Positions 17,755-30,099 of a stretch of DNA of 64,000 nucleotides are shown piece after piece (position 1 is the first letter of the stretch; each line of letters starts with the position of its first letter). A program made the translations under genes and the position numbers. The notes under the pieces were generated by a model. That model was given only the letters and a program-made list of their open reading frames with translations, did no database searches and had not been told where the DNA came from. This stretch comes from Rhodocyclaceae bacterium (GTDB taxonomy: Bacteria > Pseudomonadota > Gammaproteobacteria > Burkholderiales > Rhodocyclaceae). The DNA lies in contig NKXK01000033.1 of assembly GCA_004379165.1 (NCBI GenBank), positions 1 to 64,000 of the forward strand, in the 5' to 3' direction.

Positions 17755-19113
17755 CTACTTCTTTTTCTTCACTGGTCGCACCCAACCGCTCAGTGTCATC
17801 TGCTTGGCACGAGACACGGTCAGCGCGTCCGGCGGCGCATCCTTGGTCAGCGTCGTACCGGCACCCAGCGTTGCCCCGCGGCCGACGCGCACCGGCGCCA
17901 CCAGTTGGGTATCGGAGCCGATGAAGACATCGTCCTCGATGATGGTCTTGAATTTGTTGGCGCCATCGTAGTTGCAGGTAATGGTGCCAGCACCGACATT
18001 CACCCGTTCGCCGATTTCCGCATCGCCGATGTAGGCGAGATGGTTGGCCTTGGATTGGGCGGCGATCTTGCTCTTTTTCACCTCGACAAAATTGCCGATA
18101 TGCACCTCCGGCCCCAATTCCGTCCCCGGACGCAGACGGGCATACGGCCCGAGCACGCCGTCAGGACCGATCACCGCATCCTCAAAGTGACAGAAGGCAG
18201 CAATGCGCGTACCTGCACCGACCTTGACGTTCTTCAGCACACAATAGGGGCCAACTTCGACGGCATCGGCGAGTTCGACTTTACCCTCGAAGACGCAGCC
18301 GACGTCGATGGCGACATCGCGCCCGTGTGTCAGCTCTCCGCGAATGTCGATGCGCGCCGGGTCCGCCAGCCGCACGCCGGCGACCAGCAACTGGTCCGCC
18401 AGGTTGCGCTGGTGCTGGCGCTCCAGCTCCGCCAGTTGCACCTTGCTGTTAACACCCAGGACTTCCCACTCGCCGGCCGGCTGCGCTGTGCGTACCGGCA
18501 AGCCTTCGGCGACCGCGAGGCCAACGATGTCGGTGAGGTAGTACTCGCCCTGGGCGTTGTCATTTTTCAGGCTGGCCAGCCAGTCTCCAAGACGCGCCGT
18601 CGGCACCGCCATGATGCCGGTATTGATCTCGCAAATTGCCTTTTCGGCATCGGAAGCGTCTTTCTGCTCGACGATGCGCTGCACCTTGCCGTCAGCATCG
18701 CGCACGATGCGCCCGTAGCCGCTCGGGTCAGCCAGATCAACAGTCAGGATCGCCAGTCCGTCCTTGCCGGCCTGCAGCAAGCGCTTCAGGGTATCCGCCG
18801 TGGTCAGCGGGACGTCACCATAGAGCACCAGCGTCTGTTCTGCCGCCGACAGCTGGGGTACCGCCTGCGCCACCGCATGGCCGGTACCGAGTTGCTGCGC
18901 CTGCTCGGCCCAGCGCAGATCCGGGGCGGAAAGGGTGGCCCGAACGGCTTCGCCACCGTGTCCATAAACCACGATCAACTTTTCTGGATTCAAGCCGCGC
19001 GCGGTGTCGATGACATGCTGCGCCAGCGCCTTGCCGGCAACCGGATGCAGCACCTTGGGCAGATTGGAATGCATGCGCTTGCCCTGGCCGGCAGCGAGGA
19101 TGACGATGTTCAT
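17755..19113 (-). CDS. glmU: Bifunctional UDP-GlcNAc pyrophosphorylase / GlcN-1-P acetyltransferase
   Basis: GlmU acetylates glucosamine-1-phosphate and then uridylates it to UDP-GlcNAc, the precursor of peptidoglycan and lipid A. The 452-residue protein has the nucleotidyltransferase signature [20 protein letters not shown] at the N-terminus, YGDVPL and EINTG further on, and a left-handed beta-helix hexapeptide region in the C-terminal half ([42 protein letters not shown]). The length is normal. It is the last gene before a strong terminator. Confidence 0.95.
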   Translation of the reverse strand: MNIVILAAGQGKRMHSNLPKVLHPVAGKALAQHVIDTARGLNPEKLIVVYGHGGEAVRATLSAPDLRWAEQAQQLGTGHAVAQAVPQLSAAEQTLVLYGDVPLTTADTLKRLLQAGKDGLAILTVDLADPSGYGRIVRDADGKVQRIVEQKDASDAEKAICEINTGIMAVPTARLGDWLASLKNDNAQGEYYLTDIVGLAVAEGLPVRTAQPAGEWEVLGVNSKVQLAELERQHQRNLADQLLVAGVRLADPARIDIRGELTHGRDVAIDVGCVFEGKVELADAVEVGPYCVLKNVKVGAGTRIAAFCHFEDAVIGPDGVLGPYARLRPGTELGPEVHIGNFVEVKKSKIAAQSKANHLAYIGDAEIGERVNVGAGTITCNYDGANKFKTIIEDDVFIGSDTQLVAPVRVGRGATLGAGTTLTKDAPPDALTVSRAKQMTLSGWVRPVKKKK

Positions 19114-19199
19114 GTTCAGGGATGATCCGGATCGGGAAAGCTCGGATTTTTACACGAGCAGCAGGCAGCGGGAAGGCAATATTTCTCGTTTTCCGGGCT

Positions 19200-19219
19200 G
19201 CTGCGGTCAACCCGAAAAA
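19200..19219 (+). repeat. Dispersed intergenic repeat, copy 2
   Basis: An exact match to GCTGCGGTSAACCYGRAAAA in the gltD-glmU gap. A GTTTTCCGGG just upstream can pair with CCCGAAAAAC of the element. Confidence 0.6.
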
Positions 19220-19287
19220 CTGCCCAAAAAAGGAAAGCCCGCGCACCTTGCGGTGGGCGGGCTCGGCGCTGCGAACGCAGATTGGGT

Positions 19288-20754
19288 TTAGCGCGGCAGC
19301 GTCGTTGCGCCCATCAGATAGGCATCGACTTCGCGTGCAGCCTGGCGACCTTCGCGGATTGCCCAGACCACCAGCGACTGACCACGGCGAACGTCACCCG
19401 CTGCAAAGACCTTGTCGACATTGGTGCGATAGCAGCCGTCACCATCGGTCGTTGCCTTGGCGTTCTGGCGGGCATCCTTCTCGACACCGAAAGCATCGAG
19501 CAGGCCGCCAACCGGATTGGTAAAGCCCATGGCCAGGAAGGCGTTGTCGCAGGGGAGCTCGAATTCGGAACCGGCGACTTCGCTCATCTTGCCATCCTTC
19601 CAGTCCAGACGAACAGCCTTGAGCGCCTTGACGTTGCCCTTGCCGTCGTCGACAAAACCCTTGGTAGCGATAGCGAAATCGCGGGTGCAGCCTTCGTCGT
19701 GCGACGACGAGGTCCGCAGCTTGTACGGCCAGTACGGCCAGGTCAGTTCCTTGTTCTCCTGCTCCGGCGGCATCGGCATCAGTTCGAACTGGGTGACCGA
19801 GGCAGCGCCATGGCGGTTGGAGGTACCGACGCAGTCAGAGCCGGTATCGCCGCCGCCGATGACGATGACGTGCTTGCCCTTGACGTTGATCGGGTTGGCC
19901 TTGCCTTGCTGGACTTCCTTGTTTTGCGGAATCAGGAATTCGAGGGCGGCGTAGATGCCCTTGAGTTCGCGGCCCGGCACCGGCAGATCGCGCGGAATCT
20001 CGGAACCGGCAGCGAGGATCACGGCATCGAAAGCTGCGGTCAACTCGGAAGCGGAGACAAAATCCTTGGCATCGTTGTTGATGCCGGCAGGTACGTTCTT
20101 GTCGCCAACGACAACACGGGTCTTGAAGGTGACGCCTTCGGCTTCCATCTGGGCGACGCGACGGTCGACCAAGGTCTTTTCCATCTTGAAGTCAGGAATA
20201 CCGTAAGCCAGCAGGCCGCCGAGGCGGTCGCTCTTTTCGAATACGGTGACATCATGACCAACGCGCGCCAGCTGCTGCGCGGCGGCCAGACCCGCCGGGC
20301 CGGAGCCAACGATGGCAACCTTCTTGCCAGTCTTGGACTTCGGCGGCTGCGGCACGACCCAGCCCATTTCCCAGCCCTTGTCGATGATGGCATGCTCAAT
20401 CGACTTGATCCCGACGGGCGCAGCATTGATGCCGAGCGTGCAGGCAGCTTCACAGGGCGCCGGACAGATACGGCCTGTGAAATCCGGGAAGTTGTTGGTT
20501 GAATGCAGCACATCCAGCGCCTGCTTCCAGTTGCCCTTATAAACCAGATCATTCCAGTCCGGGATGATGTTGTTCACCGGGCAGCCGTTGTTGCAGAAGG
20601 GAATGCCGCAGTCCATGCAGCGCGCCCCCTGGGTCTTGGCTTCGTCATCAGACAGGGTCTGGACGAATTCCTTGTAGTGCTTCAGGCGTTGTTCAACCGG
20701 TTCGTAGGCCTCGGATAGGCGTTCGAACTCCATGAATCCAGTCGGCTTGCCCAT
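19288..20754 (-). CDS. gltD: Glutamate synthase small subunit
   Basis: GltD supplies electrons from NADPH to GltB for glutamate formation from glutamine and 2-oxoglutarate. The true start is the ATG that overlaps the gltB stop (TAATG), giving 488 residues; the ORF track runs 88 codons into gltB. Visible are the 4Fe-4S cysteine clusters ([26 protein letters not shown]), the FAD-binding [13 protein letters not shown] and a second dinucleotide motif [11 protein letters not shown]. It forms an operon with gltB. Confidence 0.95.
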   Translation of the reverse strand: MGKPTGFMEFERLSEAYEPVEQRLKHYKEFVQTLSDDEAKTQGARCMDCGIPFCNNGCPVNNIIPDWNDLVYKGNWKQALDVLHSTNNFPDFTGRICPAPCEAACTLGINAAPVGIKSIEHAIIDKGWEMGWVVPQPPKSKTGKKVAIVGSGPAGLAAAQQLARVGHDVTVFEKSDRLGGLLAYGIPDFKMEKTLVDRRVAQMEAEGVTFKTRVVVGDKNVPAGINNDAKDFVSASELTAAFDAVILAAGSEIPRDLPVPGRELKGIYAALEFLIPQNKEVQQGKANPINVKGKHVIVIGGGDTGSDCVGTSNRHGAASVTQFELMPMPPEQENKELTWPYWPYKLRTSSSHDEGCTRDFAIATKGFVDDGKGNVKALKAVRLDWKDGKMSEVAGSEFELPCDNAFLAMGFTNPVGGLLDAFGVEKDARQNAKATTDGDGCYRTNVDKVFAAGDVRRGQSLVVWAIREGRQAAREVDAYLMGATTLPR

Positions 20755-23700
20755 TATGCGGCCTCCTTCTGTGCAGCAGCGGCCATCTCGGTGAGGGCGC
20801 GCTTGTACTCGTGCGGATAGACTTTGACGAATTTCTCGCGATAGGCATCCCAGTTGGCGAGAATGGCCTTGGCGGTCTGACTGCCGGTGTATTCGGCGTG
20901 ACGGGTAATCAGCTCCTTGAGCTGGGTTTCGTCTGCCTCGCCACCATGCAGCGGTTCGCCCGCAGCATGACGGCCGGCCGGAAGCACCTTCTCCAGTGCC
21001 ACCTGCGCCAGATTGCAACGGCCCTTGAAGCTGCCGTCTTCATCCAGCACATAGGCGATACCACCGGACATGCCGGCCGCGAAGTTACGACCGGTCATGC
21101 CGAGCACGACGACCGTACCACCGGTCATGTATTCGCAACCGTGATCGCCAACCCCTTCGACCACTGCCGTGCCACCGGAGTTACGGACGCAGAAGCGCTC
21201 GCCACCGACACCGGCAAGGAAGGCCTCACCCTCGGTCGCACCGTACATGACGGTGTTGCCGCAGATGATGTTCTGCTGCGTATCGCCACGGAAATCGGCG
21301 TGCGGCTTGATGATGATGCGGCCACCGGAGAGGCCCTTGCCGACGTAGTCGTTACCTTCGCCCGTCAGTTCCAGTGTCACGCCGCGGGCCAGGAAGGCGC
21401 CGAAGGCCTGGCCAGCCGTACCGGTCAGCTTGACGTGGATAGTGTCGTCCGGCAAACCGGCGTGGCCGTAGCGGCGAGCCACTTCGCCCGAGAGCATGGT
21501 GCCGCAGGTGCGGTTGACGTTGATGATCGAGGTCTCGATCTGAACCTTCTGACCCTTTTCCAGCGCCGGCTTGGCTTGCTCGATCAGCTTGTGATCAAGC
21601 GCCTTCTCCAGCCCGTGGTCCTGGGTTTCAGTATGCAGACGCGGCACATCGGCCGGCACGGTCGGCTGATAGAAGATGCGGGAGAAATCGAGGCCCTTCG
21701 CCTTCCAGTGTTCGATACCTGCACGCATGTCGAGCAGATCGGCACGGCCGACGAGATCGTCAAACTTGCGGATACCCAACTGGGCCATGATCTCGCGCAC
21801 TTCTTCGGCAACGAAGAAGAAGTAGTTGACCACGTGCTCCGGCTGGCCAGAGAAGCGCTGGCGCAACACCGGATCCTGCGTCGCGACTCCAACCGGGCAG
21901 GTATTCAGATGGCACTTGCGCATCATGATGCAGCCTTCGACGACCAGCGGCGCGGTGGCGAAACCGAATTCGTCGGCGCCGAGCAACGCACCGATGACAA
22001 CGTCACGACCGGTCTTCATCTGACCATCAACCTGAACGCGGATGCGCGAGCGCAGACGGTTCAGCACGAGCGTCTGCTGGGTTTCGGAAAGGCCGAGTTC
22101 CCACGGCGTACCGGCGTGCTTGATCGAAGACTGCGGCGAGGCACCCGTGCCGCCGTCGAAACCGGCGATCACGACGTGGTCGGCCTTGGCCTTGGCAACG
22201 CCAGCAGCAACCGTACCAACACCGACTTCAGACACCAGCTTGACCGAAATCGAAGCGCGCGAGTTGGCGTTCTTCAGGTCGTGGATCAGTTGCGCCAGAT
22301 CCTCGATGGAGTAGATGTCGTGGTGCGGGGGCGGCGAAATCAGGCCGACGCCCGGCACCGAGTGGCGCAGGAATCCGATGTACTCGGAGACCTTGTGCCC
22401 CGGCAACTGGCCGCCTTCACCCGGCTTGGCGCCTTGGGCCATCTTGATCTGGATCTGGTCGGCATTGACCAGATACTCCGTGGTCACGCCAAAGCGGCCA
22501 GAGGCGACCTGCTTGATCGCGGAACGAAGCGAATCACCTTCCTGGAAGGTGTAGTCCCGTTCGATACGCGAAGCACCAACCACTTCCGACAGCTTCTGGC
22601 CTGCCTTCAGCGGCTGGAAACGCTTGGCATCTTCGCCGCCTTCGCCGGTGTTCGACTTTCCGCCAATGCGGTTCATGGCGATGGCCAGTGTGGTGTGGGC
22701 TTCAGTGGAAATGGAGCCGAGCGACATTGCGCCAGTCGCGAAACGCTTGACGATTTCCTTGGCCGATTCGACTTCTTCGAGCGGAATCGCCGTGCCTTGC
22801 GGCTTGAACTCGAACAGACCACGCAAGGTCAGGTGACGCTTGGTCTGATCATTGATCAGCTTGGCGTATTCCTTGTAGGTCTCGTACTTGCCGGAACGGG
22901 TCGAGTGCTGCAGCTTGGCGATGGAGTCCGGCGTCCACATGTGCTCTTCACCGCGGATACGGAAGGCGTATTCGCCACCGGCATCAAGCATGCTGGCAAG
23001 CACCGGATCAGCCGAGAATGCGTCAGTGTGCAGGCGGATGGCTTCTTCGGCGACTTCAAAAACACCGATCCCCTCGACGTTGGAAGGCGTACCGGTGAAG
23101 TACTTCTCGACGAAGTCCTTTTGCAGGCCGATCGCTTCGAAAATCTGCGCGCCGGTGTAGGACATGTAGGTCGAGATGCCCATTTTGGACATGACCTTGC
23201 ACAGACCCTTGCCAATCGCCTTGATAAAGTTCTTGGTGTACTTCTCGGCCTTCTCGGCATCGCCCTTGGCCAGACCTTCGATGGTTTCGAGAGCCAGGTA
23301 GGGGTGCACAGCCTCGGCACCGTAACCACCGAGCAGGGCAAAGTGATGCGTTTCGCGGGCCGAGCCGGTTTCGACGACCAGACCGGCGCTGGTACGCAGG
23401 CCTTTCTTGACCAGATGCTGGTGAATTGCCGAGGTGGCGAGCAGCGCCGGAATGGCGACATGTTCGGCATCCACCTTGCGGTCGGAGACGATCAGGATGT
23501 TGGCGCCGGAACGGACAGCATCCTCGGCGTCGGCTGCCAGCGAAGCAAGGCGTGCCTCGATGCCATCCTTGCCCCAGGCGACCGGATAGCAGATATCCAG
23601 CTCGAAGGAGCGGAACTTGTTCGAGGTGTACTTCTCGATGTTGCGCAGCTTTTCCATGTCGTCGAAGGACAGGACCGGCTGCGATACCTCGAGGCGGATC

Positions 23701-25391
23701 GGCGGGTTGATGTCGTTGGTGTTCAGCAGGTTCGGCTTCGGACCAATGAATGACACCAGCGACATGACCAGTTCTTCACGGATCGGGTCGATCGGCGGGT
23801 TGGTCACCTGAGCGAACAGCTGCTTGAAGTAGGTATAGAGGGTCTTGTTCTTGGCAGACAGGACCGGCAGTGCCGAGTCAGTACCCATGGAGCCAGTGGC
23901 TTCTTCGCCGTTCTGAACCATCGGCTCGAGAATAACCTTGACGTCTTCCTGGGTGTAGCCAAAGGCCTGCTGGCGATCGAGCAGGGAAGCCGACGGCGCA
24001 GCACACTTTTCCTCGGGCGCCGGCACTTCGTCGAGCTTGATGCGGATCTTTTCGATCCACTCGCGATAGGGCTTGGCGTTGGCGAGGGAGTTCTTCAACT
24101 CCTGGTCGTCGATGATGCGGCCTTGTTCCATATCGATCAGGAACATCTTGCCGGGCTGCAGGCGCCACTTCTTGACGATCCTCTTTTCCGGAATCGGCAG
24201 CACGCCGGACTCGGAAGCCATGACCACGAGGTCATCGTCGGTGACGAGGTAACGCGCCGGACGCAGGCCGTTACGGTCGAGTGTCGCGCCAATCTGGCGA
24301 CCATCGGTGAAGGCGACAGCGGCGGGACCATCCCACGGCTCCATCATCGCGGCGTGGTATTCGTAGAAAGCGCGACGGCTCTCGTCCATCAGCGTGTGCT
24401 TTTCCCAGGCTTCCGGGATCATCAGCATCACAGCCTGGGCGAGGGAGTAGCCACCGCCCATGACCAGCAGTTCAAGCGCATTGTCGAACGAGGCAGAGTC
24501 GGACTGGCCCGGGTAATGCAGCGGCCAGACCTTCTTCAGGTCATCACCGAGAATCGGCGACGAGATCGCCTGTTCGCGGGCCTTGAACCAGTTGACGTTG
24601 CCGCGAACGGTGTTGATTTCACCGTTGTGGGCGATATAACGGAACGGGTGCGCCAGATCCCAGGTCGGGAAGGTATTGGTCGAGAAGCGCTGGTGAACGA
24701 GCGCCAGGGCCGAAACCGTCCGCTTGTCCTGCAGGTCGTAGTAATAAACGCCTACTTGATCGGCCAGTAGCAGCCCCTTGTAGTTGACGGTGCGTGCCGA
24801 GAAGGACGGCACATAGAATTCCTGGCCGTGCTTCAGCTTCAGCGACTTGATGGCGTTGGCTGCACGACGGCGGATGATATATAGCTTGCGCTCAAGAGCA
24901 TCGGTGACGAAAACGTCCGGACCGCGACCGACAAACACCTGGCGGATCACCGGCTCCTTGGCCTTGACGGTCGGCGACATCGGCATATCACGGTTGACCG
25001 GCACTTCACGCCAGCCGAGGAGCACCTGGCCTTCTGCGGCAATGGAGCGCTCGATTTCTTCAACACAGGCGTGTCGGGAAGCGGCCTCTTGCGGCAGAAA
25101 CACCATACCGACGCCATACTCGCCATTCGGTGGCAATTCGACGCCTTGCTTGGCCATTTCCTCGCGATAGAACTGGTCCGGAATCTGGATCAGGATACCG
25201 GCACCATCGCCTTGCAGCGGATCTGCGCCGACAGCACCGCGGTGATCGAGATTTTTCAGGATCAACAAACCCTGCTCGACGATGCCATGGTTCTTCTGGC
25301 CCTTGACATGGGCAACAAAGCCCACGCCGCAAGCGTCGTGCTCGTTGGCGGGATCGTACAACCCCTGCCGATCAGGTACTGCCGGTTCCAT
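20754..25391 (-). CDS. gltB: Glutamate synthase large subunit
   Basis: The protein has a class II glutamine amidotransferase domain, a central domain, an FMN-binding TIM barrel and a C-terminal beta-helix. With the start at MEPAVPDRQ (AAGGA lies 9 bases upstream) it has 1545 residues; the ORF track start is 30 codons earlier. The catalytic Cys21 in [11 protein letters not shown] becomes the N-terminus after removal of a propeptide. The 3Fe-4S ligands are seen in [15 protein letters not shown]. The enzyme is cytoplasmic and central to ammonia assimilation. Confidence 0.95.
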   Translation of the reverse strand: MEPAVPDRQGLYDPANEHDACGVGFVAHVKGQKNHGIVEQGLLILKNLDHRGAVGADPLQGDGAGILIQIPDQFYREEMAKQGVELPPNGEYGVGMVFLPQEAASRHACVEEIERSIAAEGQVLLGWREVPVNRDMPMSPTVKAKEPVIRQVFVGRGPDVFVTDALERKLYIIRRRAANAIKSLKLKHGQEFYVPSFSARTVNYKGLLLADQVGVYYYDLQDKRTVSALALVHQRFSTNTFPTWDLAHPFRYIAHNGEINTVRGNVNWFKAREQAISSPILGDDLKKVWPLHYPGQSDSASFDNALELLVMGGGYSLAQAVMLMIPEAWEKHTLMDESRRAFYEYHAAMMEPWDGPAAVAFTDGRQIGATLDRNGLRPARYLVTDDDLVVMASESGVLPIPEKRIVKKWRLQPGKMFLIDMEQGRIIDDQELKNSLANAKPYREWIEKIRIKLDEVPAPEEKCAAPSASLLDRQQAFGYTQEDVKVILEPMVQNGEEATGSMGTDSALPVLSAKNKTLYTYFKQLFAQVTNPPIDPIREELVMSLVSFIGPKPNLLNTNDINPPIRLEVSQPVLSFDDMEKLRNIEKYTSNKFRSFELDICYPVAWGKDGIEARLASLAADAEDAVRSGANILIVSDRKVDAEHVAIPALLATSAIHQHLVKKGLRTSAGLVVETGSARETHHFALLGGYGAEAVHPYLALETIEGLAKGDAEKAEKYTKNFIKAIGKGLCKVMSKMGISTYMSYTGAQIFEAIGLQKDFVEKYFTGTPSNVEGIGVFEVAEEAIRLHTDAFSADPVLASMLDAGGEYAFRIRGEEHMWTPDSIAKLQHSTRSGKYETYKEYAKLINDQTKRHLTLRGLFEFKPQGTAIPLEEVESAKEIVKRFATGAMSLGSISTEAHTTLAIAMNRIGGKSNTGEGGEDAKRFQPLKAGQKLSEVVGASRIERDYTFQEGDSLRSAIKQVASGRFGVTTEYLVNADQIQIKMAQGAKPGEGGQLPGHKVSEYIGFLRHSVPGVGLISPPPHHDIYSIEDLAQLIHDLKNANSRASISVKLVSEVGVGTVAAGVAKAKADHVVIAGFDGGTGASPQSSIKHAGTPWELGLSETQQTLVLNRLRSRIRVQVDGQMKTGRDVVIGALLGADEFGFATAPLVVEGCIMMRKCHLNTCPVGVATQDPVLRQRFSGQPEHVVNYFFFVAEEVREIMAQLGIRKFDDLVGRADLLDMRAGIEHWKAKGLDFSRIFYQPTVPADVPRLHTETQDHGLEKALDHKLIEQAKPALEKGQKVQIETSIINVNRTCGTMLSGEVARRYGHAGLPDDTIHVKLTGTAGQAFGAFLARGVTLELTGEGNDYVGKGLSGGRIIIKPHADFRGDTQQNIICGNTVMYGATEGEAFLAGVGGERFCVRNSGGTAVVEGVGDHGCEYMTGGTVVVLGMTGRNFAAGMSGGIAYVLDEDGSFKGRCNLAQVALEKVLPAGRHAAGEPLHGGEADETQLKELITRHAEYTGSQTAKAILANWDAYREKFVKVYPHEYKRALTEMAAAAQKEAA

Positions 25392-25577
25392 CACACGCAT
25401 TCCTTCAGATAGCTTGACCGGCGGCAACCGGCCAATGATGAAAAAAGCCGCAGGGCATCCTTGCCGCCACGACCTAAACAAATTTTAGAGGCAACCGCAA
25501 AATATACCGGTAAACCCCTGTCCATTCAAGATGCTGCGTTGCACCAAGCCGCAATTATCATCCGGCGCAATCCCCGT

Positions 25578-26663
25578 TCAGGTGCATCCGGCATCGATTG
25601 CAGCACCAATCTGGTCCGCCGTCGCGATGTCACTGACAACGGCTTTGCCGATCGCGGTCAATAACACCAGGCGCAAGCGGCCATCGATCACTTTTTTGTC
25701 GTGACTCATCAGATCAAGGTAGCGCCCGGCGCCCAGCGCAGGCCCCTTGACCGGCAAACCCGCCAGAACAAACAGTTTTTCGATGCGCAGTACGTCATCG
25801 GCGGACAACCAGCCCAACAGACATGACAAACGAGCAGCAATTAGCGTGCCCGCGGCCACAGCTTCACCGTGCAGCCATTCACCATAGCCCAGCCCGGTCT
25901 CAATGGCATGGCCGAAGGTATGTCCGAGATTGAGCAGCGCGCGGTCGCCGGTTTCACGTTCGTCAGCAGCCACCACTTCCGCCTTGTTGGCACAGGAACG
26001 CTGCACAGCGTAAGCCAGCGCCTCCGGGTCACGCGCCAGAAGATACGACATATTCGCTTCCAGCCACTCAAAGAATGGCAGATCGCGGATCAGCCCGTAT
26101 TTGATGACTTCCGCCAGTCCGGCCTTCAATTCGCGATCAGGCAGCGTATCCAGCGTGCCAATATCGGCCAGTACCAGCTTGGGCTGGTAAAAGGCGCCAA
26201 TCATGTTCTTGCCAAGCGGGTGATTGATCGCCGTTTTGCCGCCCACCGAGGAATCTACCTGCGAGAGAAGGGTTGTCGGGATCTGGATGAAAGGCATGCC
26301 GCGCTGATAGCAAGCCGCAGCAAAACCGACCATGTCACCGACCACGCCACCACCCAATGCAAACAGCGTGGTTGAACGTTCACAGCGTGCTTCGAGCAGA
26401 GCGTCGAAGATCAGGTTCAGCGTTCCCCAGGTTTTGTAGGCTTCGCCATCGGGAATCACAACCGGCAATACCGAAATTTGGGCACTTTCCAGGGTTGACC
26501 GTAGCTGATCGAGATAGAGCGGCGCCACGGTGGTATTGGTGACGATCACCGCCCGCTTTTGCTTCAGATGCGGCGTGATTAATTCGATTTGCTGCAAAAG
26601 GCCGCGACCGATGTGGATGGGATAAGAACGCTCATCAAGCGCGACTTGCAAGGTTTGGATCAT
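25578..26663 (-). CDS. aroB: 3-Dehydroquinate synthase
   Basis: AroB converts DAHP to 3-dehydroquinate, the second step of the shikimate pathway. The 361-residue protein shows the NAD-binding [19 protein letters not shown], the metal site residues in GHTFGHAIE and the lysine of HDKKV. It overlaps aroK by 4 bases, giving the common aroK-aroB arrangement downstream of the pilQ locus. The length matches the family. Confidence 0.95.
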   Translation of the reverse strand: MIQTLQVALDERSYPIHIGRGLLQQIELITPHLKQKRAVIVTNTTVAPLYLDQLRSTLESAQISVLPVVIPDGEAYKTWGTLNLIFDALLEARCERSTTLFALGGGVVGDMVGFAAACYQRGMPFIQIPTTLLSQVDSSVGGKTAINHPLGKNMIGAFYQPKLVLADIGTLDTLPDRELKAGLAEVIKYGLIRDLPFFEWLEANMSYLLARDPEALAYAVQRSCANKAEVVAADERETGDRALLNLGHTFGHAIETGLGYGEWLHGEAVAAGTLIAARLSCLLGWLSADDVLRIEKLFVLAGLPVKGPALGAGRYLDLMSHDKKVIDGRLRLVLLTAIGKAVVSDIATADQIGAAIDAGCT

Positions 26664-27196
26664 GGAGATGTCGTAGTATTCAGGCGGCTGTATTCGCGCA
26701 GGAGGTGGTGAACGATGCCGGAAGCGATCAGATGTCCGCCATCGACAATCAGGTGTGCGATTTCGCGATAGAGTGGATCGCGGGCGGCGTAGAGGGCTTC
26801 CAGTTTGGCCAGCGGATCAGACACTTGCAACAGCGGGCGGTTCCTGTCGTGGCGCGTTCGCTCATGGAGCATCAGCGGCGGCACATTGAGATAGACCACC
26901 CACCCGGTCTGGTGCAGGCGTTCCCGATTTTCGGGCTTGAGCACAACACCACCGCCAGTGGCCAAGACCAGACCGTTGGTTTCGGTCAAATCGTGGATGG
27001 TCTGAATTTCGCGGCGACGAAAGCCTACTTCGCCCTCGATTTCAAAGATAGTTGGGATCGGCACCCCTGTGCGCTCAACGATTTCATGATCGGAATCGAA
27101 GAACGGGCGCCGGAGCTTTTTCGCCAACTGCCGGCCGACGGTTGTCTTGCCTGCGCCCATCAGCCCGACGAGATAGATGTTCAACATATTGTTCAC
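26660..27196 (-). CDS. aroK: Shikimate kinase
   Basis: The 178-residue P-loop kinase has [18 protein letters not shown] (Walker A), the shikimate-binding DSD and the ATGGGVVL stretch, and the lid region [11 protein letters not shown]. It phosphorylates shikimate with ATP. The track start is a GTG; an ATG three codons later (MLNIYLVG) is an equally good start. It is coupled to aroB by an overlap and separated from pilQ by a strong terminator. Confidence 0.95.
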   Translation of the reverse strand: MNNMLNIYLVGLMGAGKTTVGRQLAKKLRRPFFDSDHEIVERTGVPIPTIFEIEGEVGFRRREIQTIHDLTETNGLVLATGGGVVLKPENRERLHQTGWVVYLNVPPLMLHERTRHDRNRPLLQVSDPLAKLEALYAARDPLYREIAHLIVDGGHLIASGIVHHLLREYSRLNTTTSP

Positions 27197-27294
27197 AGGG
27201 CGATTTTAGCTGAACGCCACCCATAAATACGACTCTTGCGCACCAACGCTACTTCCGCTGAGGTGCTTACTCGGAGATATTCTGACCCTCTAAT

Positions 27295-27326
27295 AAAAAC
27301 GCCCCGCAGGCTTGCGAGGCGTTTTT
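27295..27326 (-). terminator. Intrinsic terminator after pilQ
   Basis: AAAAACGCC and GGCGTTTTT enclose a secondary CGCA/TGCG stem. The T-run is present on both strands, and the element lies 66 bases after the pilQ stop. A second small hairpin (GATAGC-TTA-GCTATC, 27327-27341) is adjacent. Confidence 0.85.
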
Positions 27327-27391
27327 GATAGCTTAGCTATCGCTAATCGTGCTTCGCCATTCCGAGACCTTTGAACATGTAACAGGTTTTG

Positions 27392-29557
27392 TCAGTCAAA
27401 GCTTAACTTCTCAGACAACATGCGAGGCGTAATAAACACCAACAACTCCCTGCGCTCAGTCGCGTCGGATTTCGACTTAAACAGCCAGCCGAGGAAAGGG
27501 ATATCACCAAACAACGGAACCTTGGTTACACCACCTGTCGTCTTGTTGATATAAATCCCGCCGATCACTACCGTTCCGCCGTTCTCAACGACGACATTTG
27601 TTTCAACCACAGATTTTTTAATCGGTGGCACCCGGTCACCCATTAGCGTGGTTATCGCTCGCTCGTAGTCTGGCTCTTCTTTCTTCACAACGAGCGCCAT
27701 CTTCACGGTTCCATCAGGTGTAATTTGAGGAGTTACCTCTAGCGAAAGTTTCGCCTCTTTGAAGTTTACTGTTTGCGTCGGCACACCACCGGAAGTCGAT
27801 GCTTGTGTAACAGTGTACGGCACCTCCAACCCATCCTCAATCTTGGCCTTAACGTTGTTTGCAGTAATCACTCGCGGACTCGACACAACCTTCCCAACCC
27901 CATCTGATTCGAGGGCATCTACTTCAACGTTCAATATTCTCGATAGACTGGAGCTGAAAATGGACAGGGCGAGCTGACCGGTTCCTGCGATGGTATTGCT
28001 TATTGGCAAATTCACATTAACTGACTGACTGTTTATTTGCCCAGTACGCTCATACCCCCCCCCACCGATGCCGATACCAGGGTTTCCAGAGGTTTGCCTA
28101 CGAGAATCCAACAGCCCTAACCTGACACCCAAACTCCGTGCAAATGTGTCATTCGCTTCGACAACCCGCGCCTCAATCAGCACCTGCCTGGCGCCAATGT
28201 CTATAGCGCGAATGAAGCTTCGAATCTCCTCAAGTTTCGACGGCGTATCGTTAACAAACAAGATGTTCGACTGGGGATCCGCAACGGCACTTCCACGCTT
28301 GCTGAGAATTCTCTGAACATTGACACCTCCAACCGCAGGAGCTTGCGCTGCTCCAGGGACTCCGGCAACCCCGACAAGCGGAAGACCTGCCAGCAGCCTT
28401 GAAACATCGACGGCCTTCTGATAATTCAGTACAAACTGCTCAAGCTTCAGCGGCTCCAATTCGCTGATTTGAGCACGAGATTCAAAGTCCAGCTTCTCTC
28501 TTGTCGCGATTTCGTCCCGCGGGGCAATCATCAAAATATTGCCCTTCTTTCTCATGTCGAGGCCTTTTTGCTGAAAGATAATGTCAATTACCTGATCGGC
28601 AGGAACGTCTTTCAATACCAATGTGGTTGTCCCGTTAACAGTTTCGCTAATTACAGCATTTAGCCCGAGTTCTTCCGCCATCAACCGGAGTAACGCCCGG
28701 ACATCTCCATTTTGATAGTTAATACTGATTCTAGGTCCTTGAAAGCCAGCCTTGCTCCCCTGAACCAGTTTGTTGGGATCCTCAACAATCCGCTTCACCT
28801 CCACAACAAACTGATTGTCTGCTTGATAGGCGTTGTGCTCCCACAATCCTTTAGGCGTGATCGTCATCCTGACGTTATCACCGACCACCTTGGTTTCCAC
28901 TTTACTCACTGGCGTCGCGAAGTCATCGACATCAAGGCGTTTCTTCAAATGCTCAGGAATCGCAGTTTTCATGAAATCAACAACGAGTGACGCACCTTGC
29001 TGGCGAATGTCTATTCCTGTTCCGGAATCACTCAAATCAACTACGATGCGCCCCTCACCATCTTTCCCACGTCTGAAGATCACATCCTGTATCGCGTGCT
29101 TCGCACCAACATTCGTCTCCTCCGCAAAGCGCGTTGTACGCGCCTCGGCAGAATCAGAGAGGCGCTGAACAGGAGAAAGCGTCACGTAAACCGACTTTCC
29201 GTCCACTCTGGTCGAATAATTTAATAATTTGGCCAGGTTCAGAACGAGGCGAGTTCTCTCACCCACTTGAACCACATTAAGACTAGTCAAAGCACCTTGA
29301 TTCAGGACTTCTGAAGACCGACCCAGAGAATTCTCAGTGCTCGGAAAATCAAAGACTAATTTGGAAGGACTCGCAATACTGAAACCGGCTGGAGGCGAAG
29401 CCAGCGTCTGGCGCATATCTATTTTTATCGCAACATCTGCTCCCTGCCGGGCAACATTTATCGCCTCTATGGCATTGCGCCCTTGAACCTCAGCATGGGA
29501 AATTATCGGAGTGGACACCAACAGCAACAGTACAACAGCCAATCGCTTGATCATCAT
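27392..29557 (-). CDS. pilQ: Type IV pilus secretin
   Basis: PilQ forms the outer-membrane ring through which the pilus passes. The 721-residue protein has a signal peptide ending in SHA, two AMIN domains that bind peptidoglycan (about 25-115 and 150-255), an STN/N0 domain (ISINYQNGDVRALLRLMAEELG), an N1 domain, and the C-terminal secretin domain with VEVDALESDGVGKVVSSPRV and VPLFGDIPFLGWLF. It is the last gene of pilMNOPQ and directly abuts pilP. Base composition of pilN-pilQ is clearly more AT-rich than in flanking housekeeping genes. Confidence 0.95.
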   Translation of the reverse strand: MMIKRLAVVLLLLVSTPIISHAEVQGRNAIEAINVARQGADVAIKIDMRQTLASPPAGFSIASPSKLVFDFPSTENSLGRSSEVLNQGALTSLNVVQVGERTRLVLNLAKLLNYSTRVDGKSVYVTLSPVQRLSDSAEARTTRFAEETNVGAKHAIQDVIFRRGKDGEGRIVVDLSDSGTGIDIRQQGASLVVDFMKTAIPEHLKKRLDVDDFATPVSKVETKVVGDNVRMTITPKGLWEHNAYQADNQFVVEVKRIVEDPNKLVQGSKAGFQGPRISINYQNGDVRALLRLMAEELGLNAVISETVNGTTTLVLKDVPADQVIDIIFQQKGLDMRKKGNILMIAPRDEIATREKLDFESRAQISELEPLKLEQFVLNYQKAVDVSRLLAGLPLVGVAGVPGAAQAPAVGGVNVQRILSKRGSAVADPQSNILFVNDTPSKLEEIRSFIRAIDIGARQVLIEARVVEANDTFARSLGVRLGLLDSRRQTSGNPGIGIGGGGYERTGQINSQSVNVNLPISNTIAGTGQLALSIFSSSLSRILNVEVDALESDGVGKVVSSPRVITANNVKAKIEDGLEVPYTVTQASTSGGVPTQTVNFKEAKLSLEVTPQITPDGTVKMALVVKKEEPDYERAITTLMGDRVPPIKKSVVETNVVVENGGTVVIGGIYINKTTGGVTKVPLFGDIPFLGWLFKSKSDATERRELLVFITPRMLSEKLSFD

Positions 29558-30099
29558 TATTTGGACCTCTCTTTACCCTGTAACAGCAGGGTGCTATCTC
29601 GCTCACTCCAATCCCCTGCGGAGTCTTGGATTAATTCTCTGAGAAGGACTTCAGACTCAGTAATTTTGGTCACCATTCCAAAATCTAATCCAACGTAATC
29701 ACCCACACTAATTTGTTTGACTTTGTTATCGACTTGAACCACGGCCATTGTCTTTTTATTAACATTTAGATACCCGATCATTTTTATTGACTCAAGTGGG
29801 TATTTTTCCAAGATGCTATTTCGTGATTCTCGCGCATCAAAATCCGGCTGGAACTGACTACCTTTACCGGCAGCCTGCTTAAACCTTGCATCCGGCTCAA
29901 TTTTTGACGCTTTAAACGGGTCCAAAAGGCCATCTGCGTCATAAGGAACCGGAATGTATTGCATGACATCAGGAAGTTTAGGAATGGCGCCGCGTAGATC
30001 CTTGGTGCTATCTTCCATCCATTGCTTCAAATTGTCGTTATCCTCCGAGGCGCAAGAAGAAAGAAGAAGGGCTAACATCAAGACAAACGGCCGCATCAT
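29557..30099 (-). CDS. pilP: Type IV pilus alignment lipoprotein PilP
   Basis: The 180-residue protein has a lipoprotein signal with lipobox LSSC (Cys at 16) and a PilP beta domain in the C-terminal half (VKQISVGDYVGLDFGMVTKI). In the family, PilP bridges the inner-membrane PilNO dimer and PilQ. It overlaps pilO by 4 bases and pilQ by one base. Confidence 0.93.
   Translation of the reverse strand: MMRPFVLMLALLLSSCASEDNDNLKQWMEDSTKDLRGAIPKLPDVMQYIPVPYDADGLLDPFKASKIEPDARFKQAAGKGSQFQPDFDARESRNSILEKYPLESIKMIGYLNVNKKTMAVVQVDNKVKQISVGDYVGLDFGMVTKITESEVLLRELIQDSAGDWSERDSTLLLQGKERSK

Noticed and set aside
20811-23753. 980-codon open frame opposite gltB
   Set aside because: It is a shadow of gltB: GC-rich codon bias leaves an open antisense frame. 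The sense protein is a clear, full-length GltB.
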